This document shows positions 11,890 to 21,375 of a DNA stretch of 64,000 nucleotides, piece after piece. Made by a program: the position numbers and the translations under genes. The DNA is from Mactromeris polynyma (taxonomy: Eukaryota; Mollusca; Bivalvia; Venerida; Mactridae). Where the stretch lies: positions 4,536,941-4,600,940 of the forward strand of contig JASFXZ010000028.1 of NCBI GenBank assembly GCA_032209605.1, given 5' to 3'. Position 1 is the first letter of the stretch; each line of letters starts with the position of its first letter. The notes under the pieces are model-generated. The model had not been told where the DNA came from. It saw only the letters and a program-made list of their open reading frames with translations, and ran no database searches.

Positions 11890-12076
11890 TATTATGTTTA
11901 TGCACGATAAACAAGTAAGACACAACTCGTGCGTGGTTTAATCATAGATTTATTCTTGGATCATGGAGAATGCTTTTCTCGCTGCACATGTTCTATATAC
12001 CGGTGATCATTATATTCACATAGACGTGGAAAACACTGTTAGGTCAGACGACTATAAATTATACTAAGATACTACA
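11890..12076 (-). repeat. 3' LTR of the gypsy element
   Basis: 187 bp, identical to 16543-16729 except C/T in CGTG(C/T)GTGG and G/T in GTTA(G/T)GTCAG. Starts TATTATGTTTATGCACG and ends AAGATACTACA on the plus strand. Lying downstream of pol, it is the 3' LTR. Confidence 0.9.
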
Positions 12077-12092
12077 ATCCTCCCCACCTTGA
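12077..12092 (-). other. Polypurine tract of the gypsy element
   Basis: The minus strand reads AAGGTGGGGAGGAT immediately before the 3' LTR. This purine-rich run is where plus-strand DNA synthesis would be primed. Between it and the pol stop (12093-12510) there is about 420 bp of AT-rich sequence with no gene. Confidence 0.7.
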
Positions 12093-12510
12093 ATAAAAAG
12101 TTAATTATCAAAGACATTGACATGTGTGTAAATAGCAGAACTGCACATTTTCTTAAAATACAATGCACACCAAATAACACTTGTACTTCCCAACATGGTT
12201 TCAAGGTCTTTACATGTACAAGATATCAAATAAATGAAGAACAATACGTATGTCAAGTCATTTAGCATTTAGAATATCATGTGAGAAGAAATACTATATG
12301 TTATGTCTAACATAAATGAATCATAACATACAATAGGTGAACATTAATGAATAAAATCAATGGTGCAAACAAAATATACTTATCATATCTCTTGATGCTT
12401 ATCAAAGGTTAAATGTTGTAAGACATACATTAACAGAAATTAATATTACCAATCAACAAAACACAGCTTCTGACTAAAACCTCATCTACAGTAATACACA
12501 AGTAATTCAA

Positions 12511-15210
12511 TCAATTCAAAACAAATTCTGAGTATCGTTTAGGCATTCCAGCTGACCTAGGAAGGTTCCTTCTTGGAGGCAACTGAGAATGCACAGTAGA
12601 TTCTGGAATAAATTGGGTTGATGGACTTGGAATAGGTTCAGGATTATACTGTGAGGGCGAGCTTTCGTTAGGACCAGGATCAAGCTCCTCATGATCTATT
12701 GGAGTCTCAACCTTGACCGGTCTGAAATGGGAAGAATTGCGAGTGATAGTATGGCCATCTCGATCTGCAATTACCATACTGCCACGCTTCTCTACAACAA
12801 TGTAAGGGTTTGGGTTGTAAGGAGGAGTAAGTTTATTCAACTTATGCTGCTTGACCAACACATGATCACCTGGAATGATAGAAGATGGTGATGTATGTCG
12901 CCTTCTATCAGCATACTCTTTCATCTTAGCTTTACTGACAGCATCATTCTGAGACATTCGAGCAGAGATAGGAATGGGCTCTGACTTAGGAATATCTGGA
13001 AGTCCTATGTTCATTTTCCTACCCGTGAGTGATTCAAATGGAGAAATGTGAGTAGCACTGTGTGGGGTAGCTCTGTAGTGCATCAGAAAACAATGAAGTT
13101 CAACCTTCCAATCATAATTGGCTGAAACTGAAGTACGAACAAACTTGTTCATAGTGCTCATGAATCGCTCAACAGTACCATTAGCCTCAGGCCACAACGG
13201 AGTTATTCTCCTGTGTTCAAAACCACAGGTTGAAGCAAACTCGGCAAACTCTTGCCCTTGGAAAGGAGGACCGTTGTCCGATTTCACAACACTTGGAAAA
13301 CCTTGACGTGCAAATATTGTATTAAGCTTTGGAATGACAGTCTTTGCGGAGTTAGAATGCACAATTTCAACCTCTGGAAAACGACTGTACTCGTCAACCA
13401 CAACAAGAAGATATACACCAGATGGGAAAGGTCCAGCAAAATCAATGGCAATTTCTGACCAAGGAGCAGATGGAAGAGGAGTTGGGCAAATAGGCTCACG
13501 CCTTACGGGTCCAGGGTAGTAAGCCTGACATGGAATGCATGATTTGACAGCTTCCTCAACCATTTTATCTATCCCAGGGAACCAGACCTTTTCCCTGATA
13601 AGCTGCTTTGTCTTTACTATTCCCTGATGGGTGCGGTGCGCCATCTCTACTATTTGATCCTGTAAGGATGAGGGAATGACAAGACGATGGTCTCGAAGGA
13701 TAAAACCATCATAAATAGAGAACTGATCTCTGAAACGAACGAAAAGTTCAAGATCGGTATTGTCCCACCATCTACCAGTCTGTATAGCAGTCATCACTCT
13801 TTGTAGAGTTGTACTCTTTCTTGTGGCATTACGTACTTCCTCAAGTGACATTGCTTTGGGAACTGCATGCTGACTTATGTAAGCAACATATGCTTCAGCA
13901 GCATTGTCACATTTGGGTTGTCCATATGGGTGCCTGCTCATATAATCAGCAGGGTTTAGGTCATCTTTACCAGGACGATACTCGAGAGCAAACTGGTAGG
14001 GCATAAGGCGGAGACGCCATCGTTCCATACGTGCAGAAGCGGGTTTCTGACTTTGAACTAAGCCAATAAGGGGTTTATGGTCGGTGATCACCTTAAACTC
14101 AGAGGCAAAAAGATAAAGATGGTAATGTTCTACTCCATACACCACTGCTAACATTTCCCGGTCTGTCTGAGAATACCGTTGTTCTACGTCGGTAAGAGCA
14201 CGGCTTGCATAGCTGACCACCTTGCCATCTTGTGTGAGCATGGCAGCCACACCTACTGGTGATGCATCAACTAGAACCTCAGTGGACTTCTTAGGATCAA
14301 AATACTTCATTACATGAGTACTAGAAAGAGCAGTTTTGAGATTATCAAAAGAGGCTTGCTCGTCATGTGACCACGACCAAGCAACATCCTGTCTTGTAAG
14401 ACGCCTGAGGGGCTCTGTAAGGGTGGCATAGTGAGGTATGTATCGGGCTACATATTGCACCATACCAAGAAAGGACCTGATTTCAGCTGAACGACCAATA
14501 ATGGATTTTATCTTCTTAGGATCACCTGACACACCGACATCACTGAAAATATGACCAAAAAAACATATCTTGTTGACAGAAAAGATACATTTGTCCTTGT
14601 TCAGCTTAGCCCCATTGCTGCTAAGTCTGTCTAATGTTAACATAAGGGCACGGTCATGCTCAGCCATTGTCTTGCCATGGATTTTGATATCATCAGACAT
14701 GTTTCTGGCCCCTGGAATGTCTGCAAGTAAGTCTGCTATAATTTTCTGAAAAATCTCAGAGGCTGCATTAACACCAAACAAAAGACGCTTATATCGTCTC
14801 AAGCCAACATGAGTTGTGAAAGTAGTGATATAACGGCTAGACTCATCTAGCTCAAGCTGGTGGTAGGCGTTAGATAGATCTAGCTTACTGAAAACAGTAG
14901 AGGAATTCAAATCGGACATAAGATCTTCAACTGTAGGCATTGGGTGTTTCTCCCGACTAATTGCCTTGTTAGCCTCACGCATGTCTATACAGACACGAAC
15001 ACCAGAAGACTTCTTAGGAACTACCACCACTGGGCTAACCCAGGGTGTGGGACCACTCACTGGCTCAATCACATCAAGGTCTTCAAGACGCTTGAGTTCA
15101 GCCTCTACATCCTTCCGGACATGAAAGGGAATGCGCCGATGGCGCTGGGTAACTGCAGGTACATCCGGACTGATATGCAACTTAACACAAACACCGTGTA
15201 TCTTCCCCAT
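12511..15210 (-). CDS. pol: Gypsy pol: reverse transcriptase - RNase H - integrase (899 aa)
   Basis: Copies the element RNA into DNA and inserts it. The first ~210 residues form the reverse transcriptase: FSKLDLSNAYHQLELDE holds the first catalytic Asp and NMSDDIKIHG the DD pair (an S in place of the usual A/V, as in Mag-like elements). RNase H follows at about residues 300-420 (VLVDASPVGVAAML, REMLAVVYGVEHYHLYL, KVITDHKPL). Then come an integrase zinc finger (HRTHQG..CIPCQ) and the DDE core (EIAIDFAGPFPSG, KSDNGPPF, ANGTVERF), and a basic C-terminal domain (GDHVLVKQHKLNKL). The length is full and the frame uninterrupted. An in-frame stop lies just upstream, so it is read either from the Met at 15210 or by a -1 shift from the protease frame. 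No canonical slippery heptamer is seen, so a one-base mutation is equally likely. Confidence 0.93.
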   Translation of the reverse strand: MGKIHGVCVKLHISPDVPAVTQRHRRIPFHVRKDVEAELKRLEDLDVIEPVSGPTPWVSPVVVVPKKSSGVRVCIDMREANKAISREKHPMPTVEDLMSDLNSSTVFSKLDLSNAYHQLELDESSRYITTFTTHVGLRRYKRLLFGVNAASEIFQKIIADLLADIPGARNMSDDIKIHGKTMAEHDRALMLTLDRLSSNGAKLNKDKCIFSVNKICFFGHIFSDVGVSGDPKKIKSIIGRSAEIRSFLGMVQYVARYIPHYATLTEPLRRLTRQDVAWSWSHDEQASFDNLKTALSSTHVMKYFDPKKSTEVLVDASPVGVAAMLTQDGKVVSYASRALTDVEQRYSQTDREMLAVVYGVEHYHLYLFASEFKVITDHKPLIGLVQSQKPASARMERWRLRLMPYQFALEYRPGKDDLNPADYMSRHPYGQPKCDNAAEAYVAYISQHAVPKAMSLEEVRNATRKSTTLQRVMTAIQTGRWWDNTDLELFVRFRDQFSIYDGFILRDHRLVIPSSLQDQIVEMAHRTHQGIVKTKQLIREKVWFPGIDKMVEEAVKSCIPCQAYYPGPVRREPICPTPLPSAPWSEIAIDFAGPFPSGVYLLVVVDEYSRFPEVEIVHSNSAKTVIPKLNTIFARQGFPSVVKSDNGPPFQGQEFAEFASTCGFEHRRITPLWPEANGTVERFMSTMNKFVRTSVSANYDWKVELHCFLMHYRATPHSATHISPFESLTGRKMNIGLPDIPKSEPIPISARMSQNDAVSKAKMKEYADRRRHTSPSSIIPGDHVLVKQHKLNKLTPPYNPNPYIVVEKRGSMVIADRDGHTITRNSSHFRPVKVETPIDHEELDPGPNESSPSQYNPEPIPSPSTQFIPESTVHSQLPPRRNLPRSAGMPKRYSEFVLN

Positions 15211-16157
15211 CTTGCCAAAATAAACTTAGAAGTGACTTTGGCCAAAGATGCAAAAGCAAACTGAATAATATTCAGAGATTGGGCATCCTTAGACCCCAGA
15301 AGACATCTGGAACGCCTGCTGTCACCTTCTACAACATAGAAATCAGTAACAATTGATTTATGTTTACATGTAATATTAGCACGAAAATAGCCCTTAACAT
15401 TCAGTGGTTTAGAAGAACCATATGCAAAAATCGAAGGTACAGGTTGCAACAATACAGGTTTTGATTTAAAACTATCAAACATACACTCGCTGATAATATT
15501 AACGCTAGAACCAGTGTCAATCAGAAATTCTACATTAGTATCTAATACTTTTGCCATCACTGTAGGAATGTTAGAGTTAGTGTGTATAACATTGAACACT
15601 GATTCTTCACTAGAACTGTTGTAGCTCGTAGGTTTCGACTCTACATGTGTGTTGTCTTCAGCCAGGTTTACATGTTTGCTTCTGGACCTGCACACGTTGG
15701 CGAAGTGATTACGTTTGTTACATAAACGACACGTCTTCCCATAGGCTGGGCAGGTAGCGTGAGATACATCTCTTCCACAGTAACGACATGACTGGTCTGA
15801 TTTGTTCCTCGCACCTCCTCGAGAATAACCAAAGTGTACCCTAACACGACCACCACGGGAACGACCTCCCCTACGAGAAGTGCCACGATATGTATGCGTA
15901 TTGTCATTTATATGAGGGCTTTGACTGCCCATAGTGTTAACCACTTTTCCCTCAATTTCAGTAGCTCTTGCTTCGGATAATTCAAGAGCACGTGCTTCAT
16001 CAATTATTTTGTCAAGTGTATAATTGTCTCTTAACGCCCTTCGACGAACTCTCGATGATGAGCATCCCTGTATCACTTGAGATACAATCTCCCTGTCGTT
16101 ATCGTAAAAATTACACGTACCGGCCATTGTCCGTAATCGAGTATAGAAGGCATCCAT
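15105..16157 (-). CDS. Gypsy gag C-terminus and protease
   Basis: Continues gag (DAFYTRLRTMAGTCNFYDND), then a basic RGG-like stretch (SRRGGRSRGGRVRVHFGYSR), two zinc-binding motifs (CRYCGRDVSHATC and the CCHC knuckle CRLCNKRNHFANVC, for packaging RNA), and an aspartic protease with the active-site DTGSS (VEFLIDTGSSVNIIS). The protease then runs 35 residues past where pol begins in another frame. Its frame is shifted relative to both the gag N-terminus and pol. The Met at 16157 is internal, so the region is normally reached by reading through from gag. Confidence 0.85.
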   Translation of the reverse strand: MDAFYTRLRTMAGTCNFYDNDREIVSQVIQGCSSSRVRRRALRDNYTLDKIIDEARALELSEARATEIEGKVVNTMGSQSPHINDNTHTYRGTSRRGGRSRGGRVRVHFGYSRGGARNKSDQSCRYCGRDVSHATCPAYGKTCRLCNKRNHFANVCRSRSKHVNLAEDNTHVESKPTSYNSSSEESVFNVIHTNSNIPTVMAKVLDTNVEFLIDTGSSVNIISECMFDSFKSKPVLLQPVPSIFAYGSSKPLNVKGYFRANITCKHKSIVTDFYVVEGDSRRSRCLLGSKDAQSLNIIQFAFASLAKVTSKFILARWGRYTVFVLSCISVRMYLQLPSAIGAFPFMSGRM

Positions 16158-16509
16158 GTCGGAATTTATACACTTCGTAACTCAAGTTTTGTTTTGGTGT
16201 GAAATAGTTCGTCAGAGACTTCTTCAATGTATTATATTCGTTAGGCACAGTCTCAGTCTCGCCATCTTTCACAACCTCGCACGTGGCCCCGACGCCTTTT
16301 TCTGCATCCGAAAGGCTGTCATACACATCGTATGTTTCCTCACCACAATAATGAAGTAACAATGCTTTCTTGCGTTTGTCATCACAAATATCTAATGCAC
16401 ATATCAAGTTCTCAAACTTATCTAGCCACTTCTTCCACCGAAGTCCTGCTGAATTTTCACCTTCACTTTGAACACTAAATGGAAGAAACGCGGGTAGTTG
16501 AGCAGCCAT
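16111..16509 (-). pseudogene. Gypsy gag N-terminus, frame lost at ~16155
   Basis: Starts MAAQLPAFLPFSVQSEGE close to the primer-binding site, and contains WKKWLDKFENLICALDI and LLHYCGEETYDVYDSL, typical of the capsid-like N-terminal gag of Mag/K02A2.6-like elements. After TPKQNLSYEVYKFRH the frame runs out, while the expected continuation (MDAFYTRLRT..) appears in another frame directly adjacent. A short deletion at about 16155 has therefore probably fused the two out of frame. Confidence 0.78.
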
Positions 16510-16529
16510 TCTTACCCAGTCGTATTAAT

Positions 16530-16540
16530 CCTCGTCGCCA
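16530..16540 (-). other. Primer-binding site, tRNA-Ser-like
   Basis: The minus strand reads TGGCGACGAGG two bases inside the 5' LTR. This is complementary to CCTCGTCGCCA, the 3' end typical of eukaryotic tRNA-Ser(GCT) including the CCA tail. First-strand cDNA synthesis would be primed here. Confidence 0.75.
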
Positions 16541-16542
16541 GT

Positions 16543-16729
16543 TATTATGTTTATGCACGATAAACAAGTAAGACACAACTCGTGTGTGGTTTAATCATAG
16601 ATTTATTCTTGGATCATGGAGAATGCTTTTCTCGCTGCACATGTTCTATATACCGGTGATCATTATATTCACATAGACGTGGAAAACACTGTTATGTCAG
16701 ACGACTATAAATTATACTAAGATACTACA
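16543..16729 (-). repeat. 5' LTR of the gypsy element
   Basis: 187-bp copy matching 11890-12076 with two differences. Lying upstream of gag on the minus strand, it would hold the element promoter. The minus strand contains TATATAGAACATG, a possible TATA region. Confidence 0.9.
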
Positions 16730-16922
16730 AGCCTCAACCTTAGAAGCCTTCAATGATGGGCTGGTAGGCTGCCATCAGATCTAGTAAAGCACAACGTCTT
16801 TTTTTTGCTATTAATCTGATTTTATCCTTTCACTGTGCACTTCACAACTACCTTGTACATAATTGCATATGCGACAATGCTCCAGAGTGAGCCCTGCATA
16901 TTGCTTGGAAGAAGAAGAAGTG

Positions 16923-19099
16923 ACCAAAGTCATCACATTCAGATTTACTTGATTTATGTTAATTTGTTTTTATTAAGTGACTTATAGCTCGGTTGAACTT
17001 GGCTTGAATAAAAGTTATTCATGACTACTCAATTAGATAAATATATTTATGGAGCATAATGTACATGATGCGTAGGAGTTAAAGCTGTTTCTTACAGTAA
17101 TATGGTTATGTAAATACTCTGGTCTGTTGACCTAACCAGTGTTCCTGGGGTATCGATCAGTATCAACATGTTCTTATGCCAGTAACCACCAACTTTCACA
17201 CATTAATTAGAAATTTAACCAAATGACTGTGGATGTAATATCGATAGTCAAACTGTCAAGGAGAAAACGCATCACCTGCTGTTTGAACCAAACCAAACAT
17301 TGTGTACAGTTTGATCCAAACATATGTACATGACAGTTTTTTGTTGTGTATAAGTACACATTCCAGTCATAGCATTAAAAGCCTTTGACCCAGATCAGCC
17401 TGTTAAAGTATGTATGTACTATTAAGTATTCACTCTGTTAGAACTCTTGAATGAATGTTATTTGTTCCTACTATGGACTTTTATCTGAGATTATATTAAG
17501 TATTGTCAATAAGTTTTGGTTGAACTGGCCCAAATAGAAAGTATCTGGTATAACAGTAGGTTTAATTAGTTGCTTAATATTTGCAGAAGCCGTGAAGAAG
17601 AACTTCGCATCTGCCAGTTCCAGTGAAGTGGAGTTTTTCATTAAAGACTGGCTGCATAATGCTAAAGATAGAGATGAAGAGAATGAGGGTGGTTGAGGAG
17701 ATTAATTAAATAAGTGTAATTTAACATATATGTATGTGACACTGTAAATAATTCATGTTTCTGTATATTCTATTGTGTTAGTGTGCCAGTCTACTCTCAT
17801 CAAATTACTGCATTACATGTTTTATAATAATGTTACTAAACGCCCAGTGTGAGATATTCATATGAGGAAAAGTCTCATTAAATAGTGTTTCTCAAACATG
17901 ACTTTATTTTAATTAAATAGTTCAGTAACTAAAAACTTTGCGAATACGCTGTAATGTATCGTATTTGTGTTATTTTCACAATGTTTTAATGAACATTCGT
18001 ATTATGTAAACAACGTATTTACTGTATTTTTGTGAGATGTTTATTTTTTATGATTTCCTTAATTATTATTTACTCTAAGCTAGTACATCATTTTGCATGT
18101 TTACCATTACAATGCTTTAAACATTTCGTTTTCGGTTTAAATCATTAACGGTTTTGGTACAGCTTGCGCTACACCAGTAAGTCAACGAATAACTTGAGCC
18201 TAGCTATTTCGTTTTCGTGTTAGGATTGTTAAACTTTCGTACTCCGTGGTTAACGAAATAGCTTTCAAGCATTGCCTCTATTTTCACAGTATAATAATTG
18301 TTCTACCTTAGCATCGCACATTTCTAAAGCCTGACGTTATTGAGGTGACGTAATGTATATGTATGCCTGATAATGCATATGTTATATGTGCATTTGTGTC
18401 TGATAATGCGTGTATTGTATGCTCATTGTTATATGATATGTCTTGTATTACATATATTGTTATATGTGATATCATATGCACATTATATGTTCATCTGTAT
18501 GAGTATGTCATCTACTTTTTATATGTATAGTTATATATGCTGATGTCTTTTGTGTGAATATTGTTCAAATCTTCAAATTTGGAGGAGAAATAAGCATATT
18601 ATTATTATTAATAGTAGTCATCACATGAAATTGTGCATCTTGTTTTTGATTGAATTAAGAGTAGAGTTATGCCCCTTGATTGAGTAAAATGGGGGCACTT
18701 AATTGGTTTTACACTTGTGTTCAAATTATAGCTATCACTATATGGACATGTTTCTGGTTGTAGTTTGTGCCAGGGTATGTGGGTATGTGGGTGTGCATTT
18801 AATTTTTTAGCATTGACAATGTACATGTACATGCATTTTGTATTTGGAAATAACCGGGGATTTTCAGAATGTGTTATCATTTGATTTTATCTGCCGTGTT
18901 CTTGAAGTTGGATGGGTGGAGTTTAGTCGCCATTTTGCAATTTATAGGGTCATTTATATATATTTATATTCGAATAACTTTCTTTCTGTAGATATTACTG
19001 TATTGTACCTGTTTTTATTCATGTTCTTAATAAAAATTACTGTATTTTACCTGTTTGTCTTTATTATATATATATGCATTTGAATTGGATGGATAGCGG
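16923..19099. other. Mostly unique AT-rich DNA; one candidate host exon
   Basis: No long reading frame. AATAAA occurs at about 17007. 18350-18560 is a TATATG/ATATGT-rich stretch. The only coding-looking piece is the candidate terminal exon at 17587-17696, listed separately. Confidence 0.5.
17587..17696 (+). CDS. Candidate 3'-terminal exon of an unknown gene
   Basis: A good acceptor (pyrimidine-rich stretch then ATATTTGCAG) precedes 36 codons that read AVKKNFASASSSEVEFFIKD, then WLHNAKDRDEENEGG, then TGA. Composition (charged, amphipathic, GC-richer than its surroundings) is protein-like. The exon would start in phase 1 (two bases finish a codon). I could not find a convincing upstream exon with matching phase; a GTATGT donor near 17411 has the wrong phase. 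I do not recognise the protein. It may be a host gene whose other exons lie elsewhere, or a retained scrap. Confidence 0.3.
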
Positions 19100-19276
19100 A
19101 AAACACCAGTTGCCGATATAGGACCGATGTAGGACCGATAACAGTTCCAACCGACAACGGCCCGATCAAATGCCGATGGGCAAACTGATAACGGCCCGAT
19201 ATCGTATTCGATATCGGGCCGATATGGAAAGTATATCGGTCCGATATCGGGCCAATATAGGCTTGCTGACTGGGCA
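19100..19276. repeat. GCCGAT/CGATATCGG-rich repeat stretch
   Basis: Dense short repeats of GCCGAT, CCGATATCGGGCC and the palindrome CGATATCGTATTCGATATCG, ending GCTTGCTGACTGGGCAG next to the Harbinger left TIR. Such CGATATCGG-rich ends resemble the terminus of a further non-autonomous DNA element, but I find no partner end in the window. Confidence 0.5.
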
Positions 19277-19479
19277 GACATACGTACGGTGGTACAGAGG
19301 TGACATGTGTATGTTTTTATTTATCTCGTGCGCACGACATACTAATGTATCAGTCACATTATCCAGCGATGGGGTATACGATGGGCAACCGATGCGTTTT
19401 TTTGATAAAAATGGCGTGGTTGCCGGCCGGACACCCATAGTAATCGGACGGTGACTGAGGCCATCAGGCGAATCGGTGG

Positions 19480-19800
19480 GGGTCATCGGGAGAAAATAAG
19501 TTGTAGTTAAAATTCAGCGATGTCTCCACCGATGCCACACATCGCTCCTCATCGGCAACCCATCATTAACACATCTTTCAAGGATCGGACGATGTATGGC
19601 CGAGCATCGTCCAGTGTCCGTTCAATCTGAGGTCATCGGGGGGTGAGTGGTGGGCAACAGACATCGGCCGATCATCGGTCGATGTTCGACCAAACATTGA
19701 CCCATAGTCGACCGATGTACGACCGATGTACGACCGATGTACGAACGATGTTCACCAATGTAATATACATCGGCCGATTACCGCTCGAACATCGGTCTAT
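19480..19800. promoter_or_regulatory. Left subterminal repeats of the Harbinger element
   Basis: Many copies of ACCGATGT / CATCGGCC / GTACGACCGATGTACG in both orientations (for example three in a row at about 19713-19745). Matching ATCGGCCGA and CCGATGTCCGG clusters lie on the other side at 20828-21020. Symmetric subterminal clusters are typical of transposase-binding regions in PIF/Harbinger elements. The binding role is inferred. Confidence 0.5.
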
Positions 19801-19823
19801 GATTAGCGATGCATCGCTGGGCC

Positions 19824-19830
19824 TTTATAA
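19824..19830 (+). promoter_or_regulatory. TATA box of the plus-strand Harbinger gene
   Basis: GGCCTTTATAAGCGCG lies 48-54 bp before the ATG at 19878, inside an otherwise TATA-poor stretch. Position and sequence fit a core promoter. Confidence 0.5.
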
Positions 19831-19877
19831 GCGCGTCATTTTTCGCATGTACAACATTCATTCAGCAGACTACAACA

Positions 19878-20264
19878 ATGCCAAGACCGAAGAAAGACAG
19901 CAAGGAACCACCAGAGGGGAGTGACAAGGGCAAGGGCAAGGCGAGTGGCAAGGGCAAGGCGAGTGACAAGGGCAATGGCAAGGCGCCGAAGAAGCCAACC
20001 CAAGCACCACCCCGCAAGAGACCGGAACAGGATCCAGAGAGCACAGACACTGACCACACCATCGAACATGAAGAAGATTTCGATGACAACGCCTCGCAAG
20101 CCTCCACTACCTCGTCCATCACCGGCTCCAAGAAGAGACAGCGTGTGGGGATGCCACTAGAAGAAATATCCATGGACACCATGAAGAAGATGGCGTGGCA
20201 GACCTCCGGCACAAACAGCGAGATGGTGTTGTGGGGGACTCGAAACGCGAAGGCCAGGTCGTAG
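19878..20264 (+). pseudogene. Harbinger accessory protein, 5' part
   Basis: Starts MPRPKKDSKEPPEGSDKGKG, followed by GKGKA repeats, a proline/lysine/acidic linker (EHEEDFDDNASQAS) and GSKKRQRVGMPLEEISMD then TMKKMAWQ. The Met at 19878, after a TATA box and a short leader, is preferred to the upstream in-frame Met at 19809. PIF/Harbinger elements usually carry a second gene for a Myb/SANT-like DNA-binding protein needed for nuclear entry and end binding. This could be its N-terminal low-complexity part, but no Myb domain is visible. From about 20190 the frame is simply antisense to the transposase, so the rest of the gene has been deleted. Confidence 0.5.
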
Positions 20265-20699
20265 TAACTGGCGCCAGTGGCCAGGAAGCGGAGCGTGATC
20301 GCCAACTTGAGACCAAGTTCCAAGGGAGCCCTCTGCCTGAAACACAAAAAGGAGAAAAAATACCATTAAAATCTTGCAGTATAAAATAGATTTGGAACAT
20401 ATGTGTTTGCAAAATTTGAAGTAAATTCACCACAATTTCAGGTAAACTTACGTTGTCTTCTTGGCGATGCGTGGCCCCACTCGTGCCAGAAGCTCGTGGA
20501 ACATCTCCGGCTCCATGCGGAGGAAAGACTTGAAGTCTGACGAATGCTCCGCCTCAAGCTCCCTCATAAGAGTTTCGTACTGCCCAAACAGGGCTCTTCT
20601 CAAGATCCAGTCTCGGACCCACCACCTTCTTCTTCGTCTTGGGGCTCTTTGTCGCTCTCGTTCTGCTTCTTCTAACAACGCCGCCAAAAATAACGTCAT
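20189..20699 (-). pseudogene. HARBI1-like transposase, N-terminal part in two exons, catalytic domain deleted
   Basis: Exon 1 (20699-20452) reads RRRRRWWVRDWILRRALFGQ, EAEHSSDFKSFLRMEPEMFH and ELLARVGPRIAKKTT. A GTAAGT donor follows, then a 115-bp intron (20451-20337) with a TTTTTGTGTTTCAG acceptor. Exon 2 (20336-20189) continues APLELGLKLAITLRFLATGA, DLAFAFRVPHNTISLFVPEV and CHAI. This is the helical N-terminal region of HARBI1/DDE_Tnp_4 transposases, joined in frame across the intron. The protein should continue into the GxxDGK.. catalytic core, but the sequence switches to the neighbouring gene. The Met at 20699 is chosen because its frame is conserved; an upstream Met at 20769 is out of frame. 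Confidence 0.8.
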
Positions 20700-20803
20700 G
20701 TTGAAGCCGGGCTTGTGCGAGTTGTTGCTGCAGCATGGCCAATCTCAGATGTCTCGGTGCCAAAGCCATTGTGGTTGATTGACCATGCTAGGTAGGGTGG
20801 TCA

Positions 20804-20810
20804 TTTTATA
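20804..20810 (-). promoter_or_regulatory. TATA box of the Harbinger transposase gene
   Basis: The minus strand reads AGTATAAAATGACC, 105 bp upstream of the Met at 20699, which leaves a leader of about 75 bases. It mirrors the TATA box of the opposing gene. Confidence 0.5.
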
Positions 20811-21227
20811 CTAATTGTCCGAAAGAATCGCCATCGGCCACGGGAGTTCAAGTTACATCGGCCGACCATCACCCGGGCATCCTACAATGACTGTAAGATG
20901 GCCGGCCAATAATCGTACGATGTCCGATTCACAGTCCGGTCACCGGCCGAGCATTGTAGGATGATCGGTGAAGACTGTCCGATGTCCGGTCGATGTCCGG
21001 CCGGTAATCGGTGCCACGCTGGTCAAAAAATGTTTCCCTCTGGAGTCACTCGCCGAACGATCATCGGCGGGGGTATGCCCGGCCTCAGTACGATGCCTGT
21101 TGCTGTGACAGATGTGTTAAGGATTACTTGACCGATGAGGACCGATGTTGGGGCATCGCTCACACCACCGATTACCACCGATTACCACCGGTCTACGGCC
21201 ACCGGTCGGCAAATCTGACTGAGGCAT

Positions 21228-21375
21228 AAGTTGTGCGCACGAGATACTATGTTGTGCGCACGACTTACTATGTTGTGCGCACAAGATAATTAAGTTGTGC
21301 GCACGTCTTAGTATGTAGTGTTCACGACTTATATATAGTATGTTGTGCGCACGACTTAGTATGTCGTGCACACGA
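21228..21375. promoter_or_regulatory. Right subterminal repeats of the Harbinger element
   Basis: Five to six near-copies of TTGTGCGCACGACTTAGTAT, each with the palindrome TGTGCGCACA or CGTGCGCACG, spaced about 20-30 bp and leading into the right TIR, which itself contains one. The left TIR has a single copy (CTCGTGCGCACGACATACTA). They are probably transposase-binding sites. Confidence 0.55.

Larger units (their letters stand above)
11890..16729 (-). mobile_element. Ty3/gypsy LTR retrotransposon, Mag/K02A2.6-like, 4.84 kb
   Basis: Two 187-bp direct repeats (11890-12076 and 16543-16729) bound gag, protease, reverse transcriptase, RNase H and integrase on the minus strand. The LTRs differ at only two positions that I can see, so the insertion is recent. 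Flanks are AGCCC (11885-11889) and AGCCT (16730-16734), a 5-bp target duplication with one change, lying inside a LINE whose reading resumes after the element. A primer-binding site and a polypurine tract are in the expected places. Domain order, the NMSDD form of the RT active site and the zinc-knuckle arrangement fit the Mag/K02A2.6-like gypsy group. Frame breaks in gag and at pro/pol make this copy probably non-autonomous despite its youth. Confidence 0.93.
10455..16922 (+). mobile_element. Jockey/CR1-like LINE 3' relic, split by two nested insertions
   Basis: Three collinear pieces of one reverse transcriptase C-terminal region survive: 10455-10678, 11452-11889 and 16730-16922. The first piece shows WQMSFNPSKCEVVRFTKKRN and, after frameshifts, VDDKTKKANNSLSF. 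The second shows SLVRPIIEYASSTWDPHTS and MGDYKTNSST, with premature stops. The third finishes the protein with TLEAFNDGLVG, then a 3' region ending in GAAGAAGAAG. Between them sit a 773-bp insert with an 11-bp duplication and a complete gypsy element. The family is an APE-type non-LTR retrotransposon; the exact clade is uncertain. It is inactive. Confidence 0.82.

Noticed and set aside
17360..17412. An upstream exon (reading ALKAFDPDQPVK, before GTATGT) for the candidate exon at 17587
   Set aside because: The splice phase does not match the downstream exon (joining gives an immediate stop). Kept out of the annotation.
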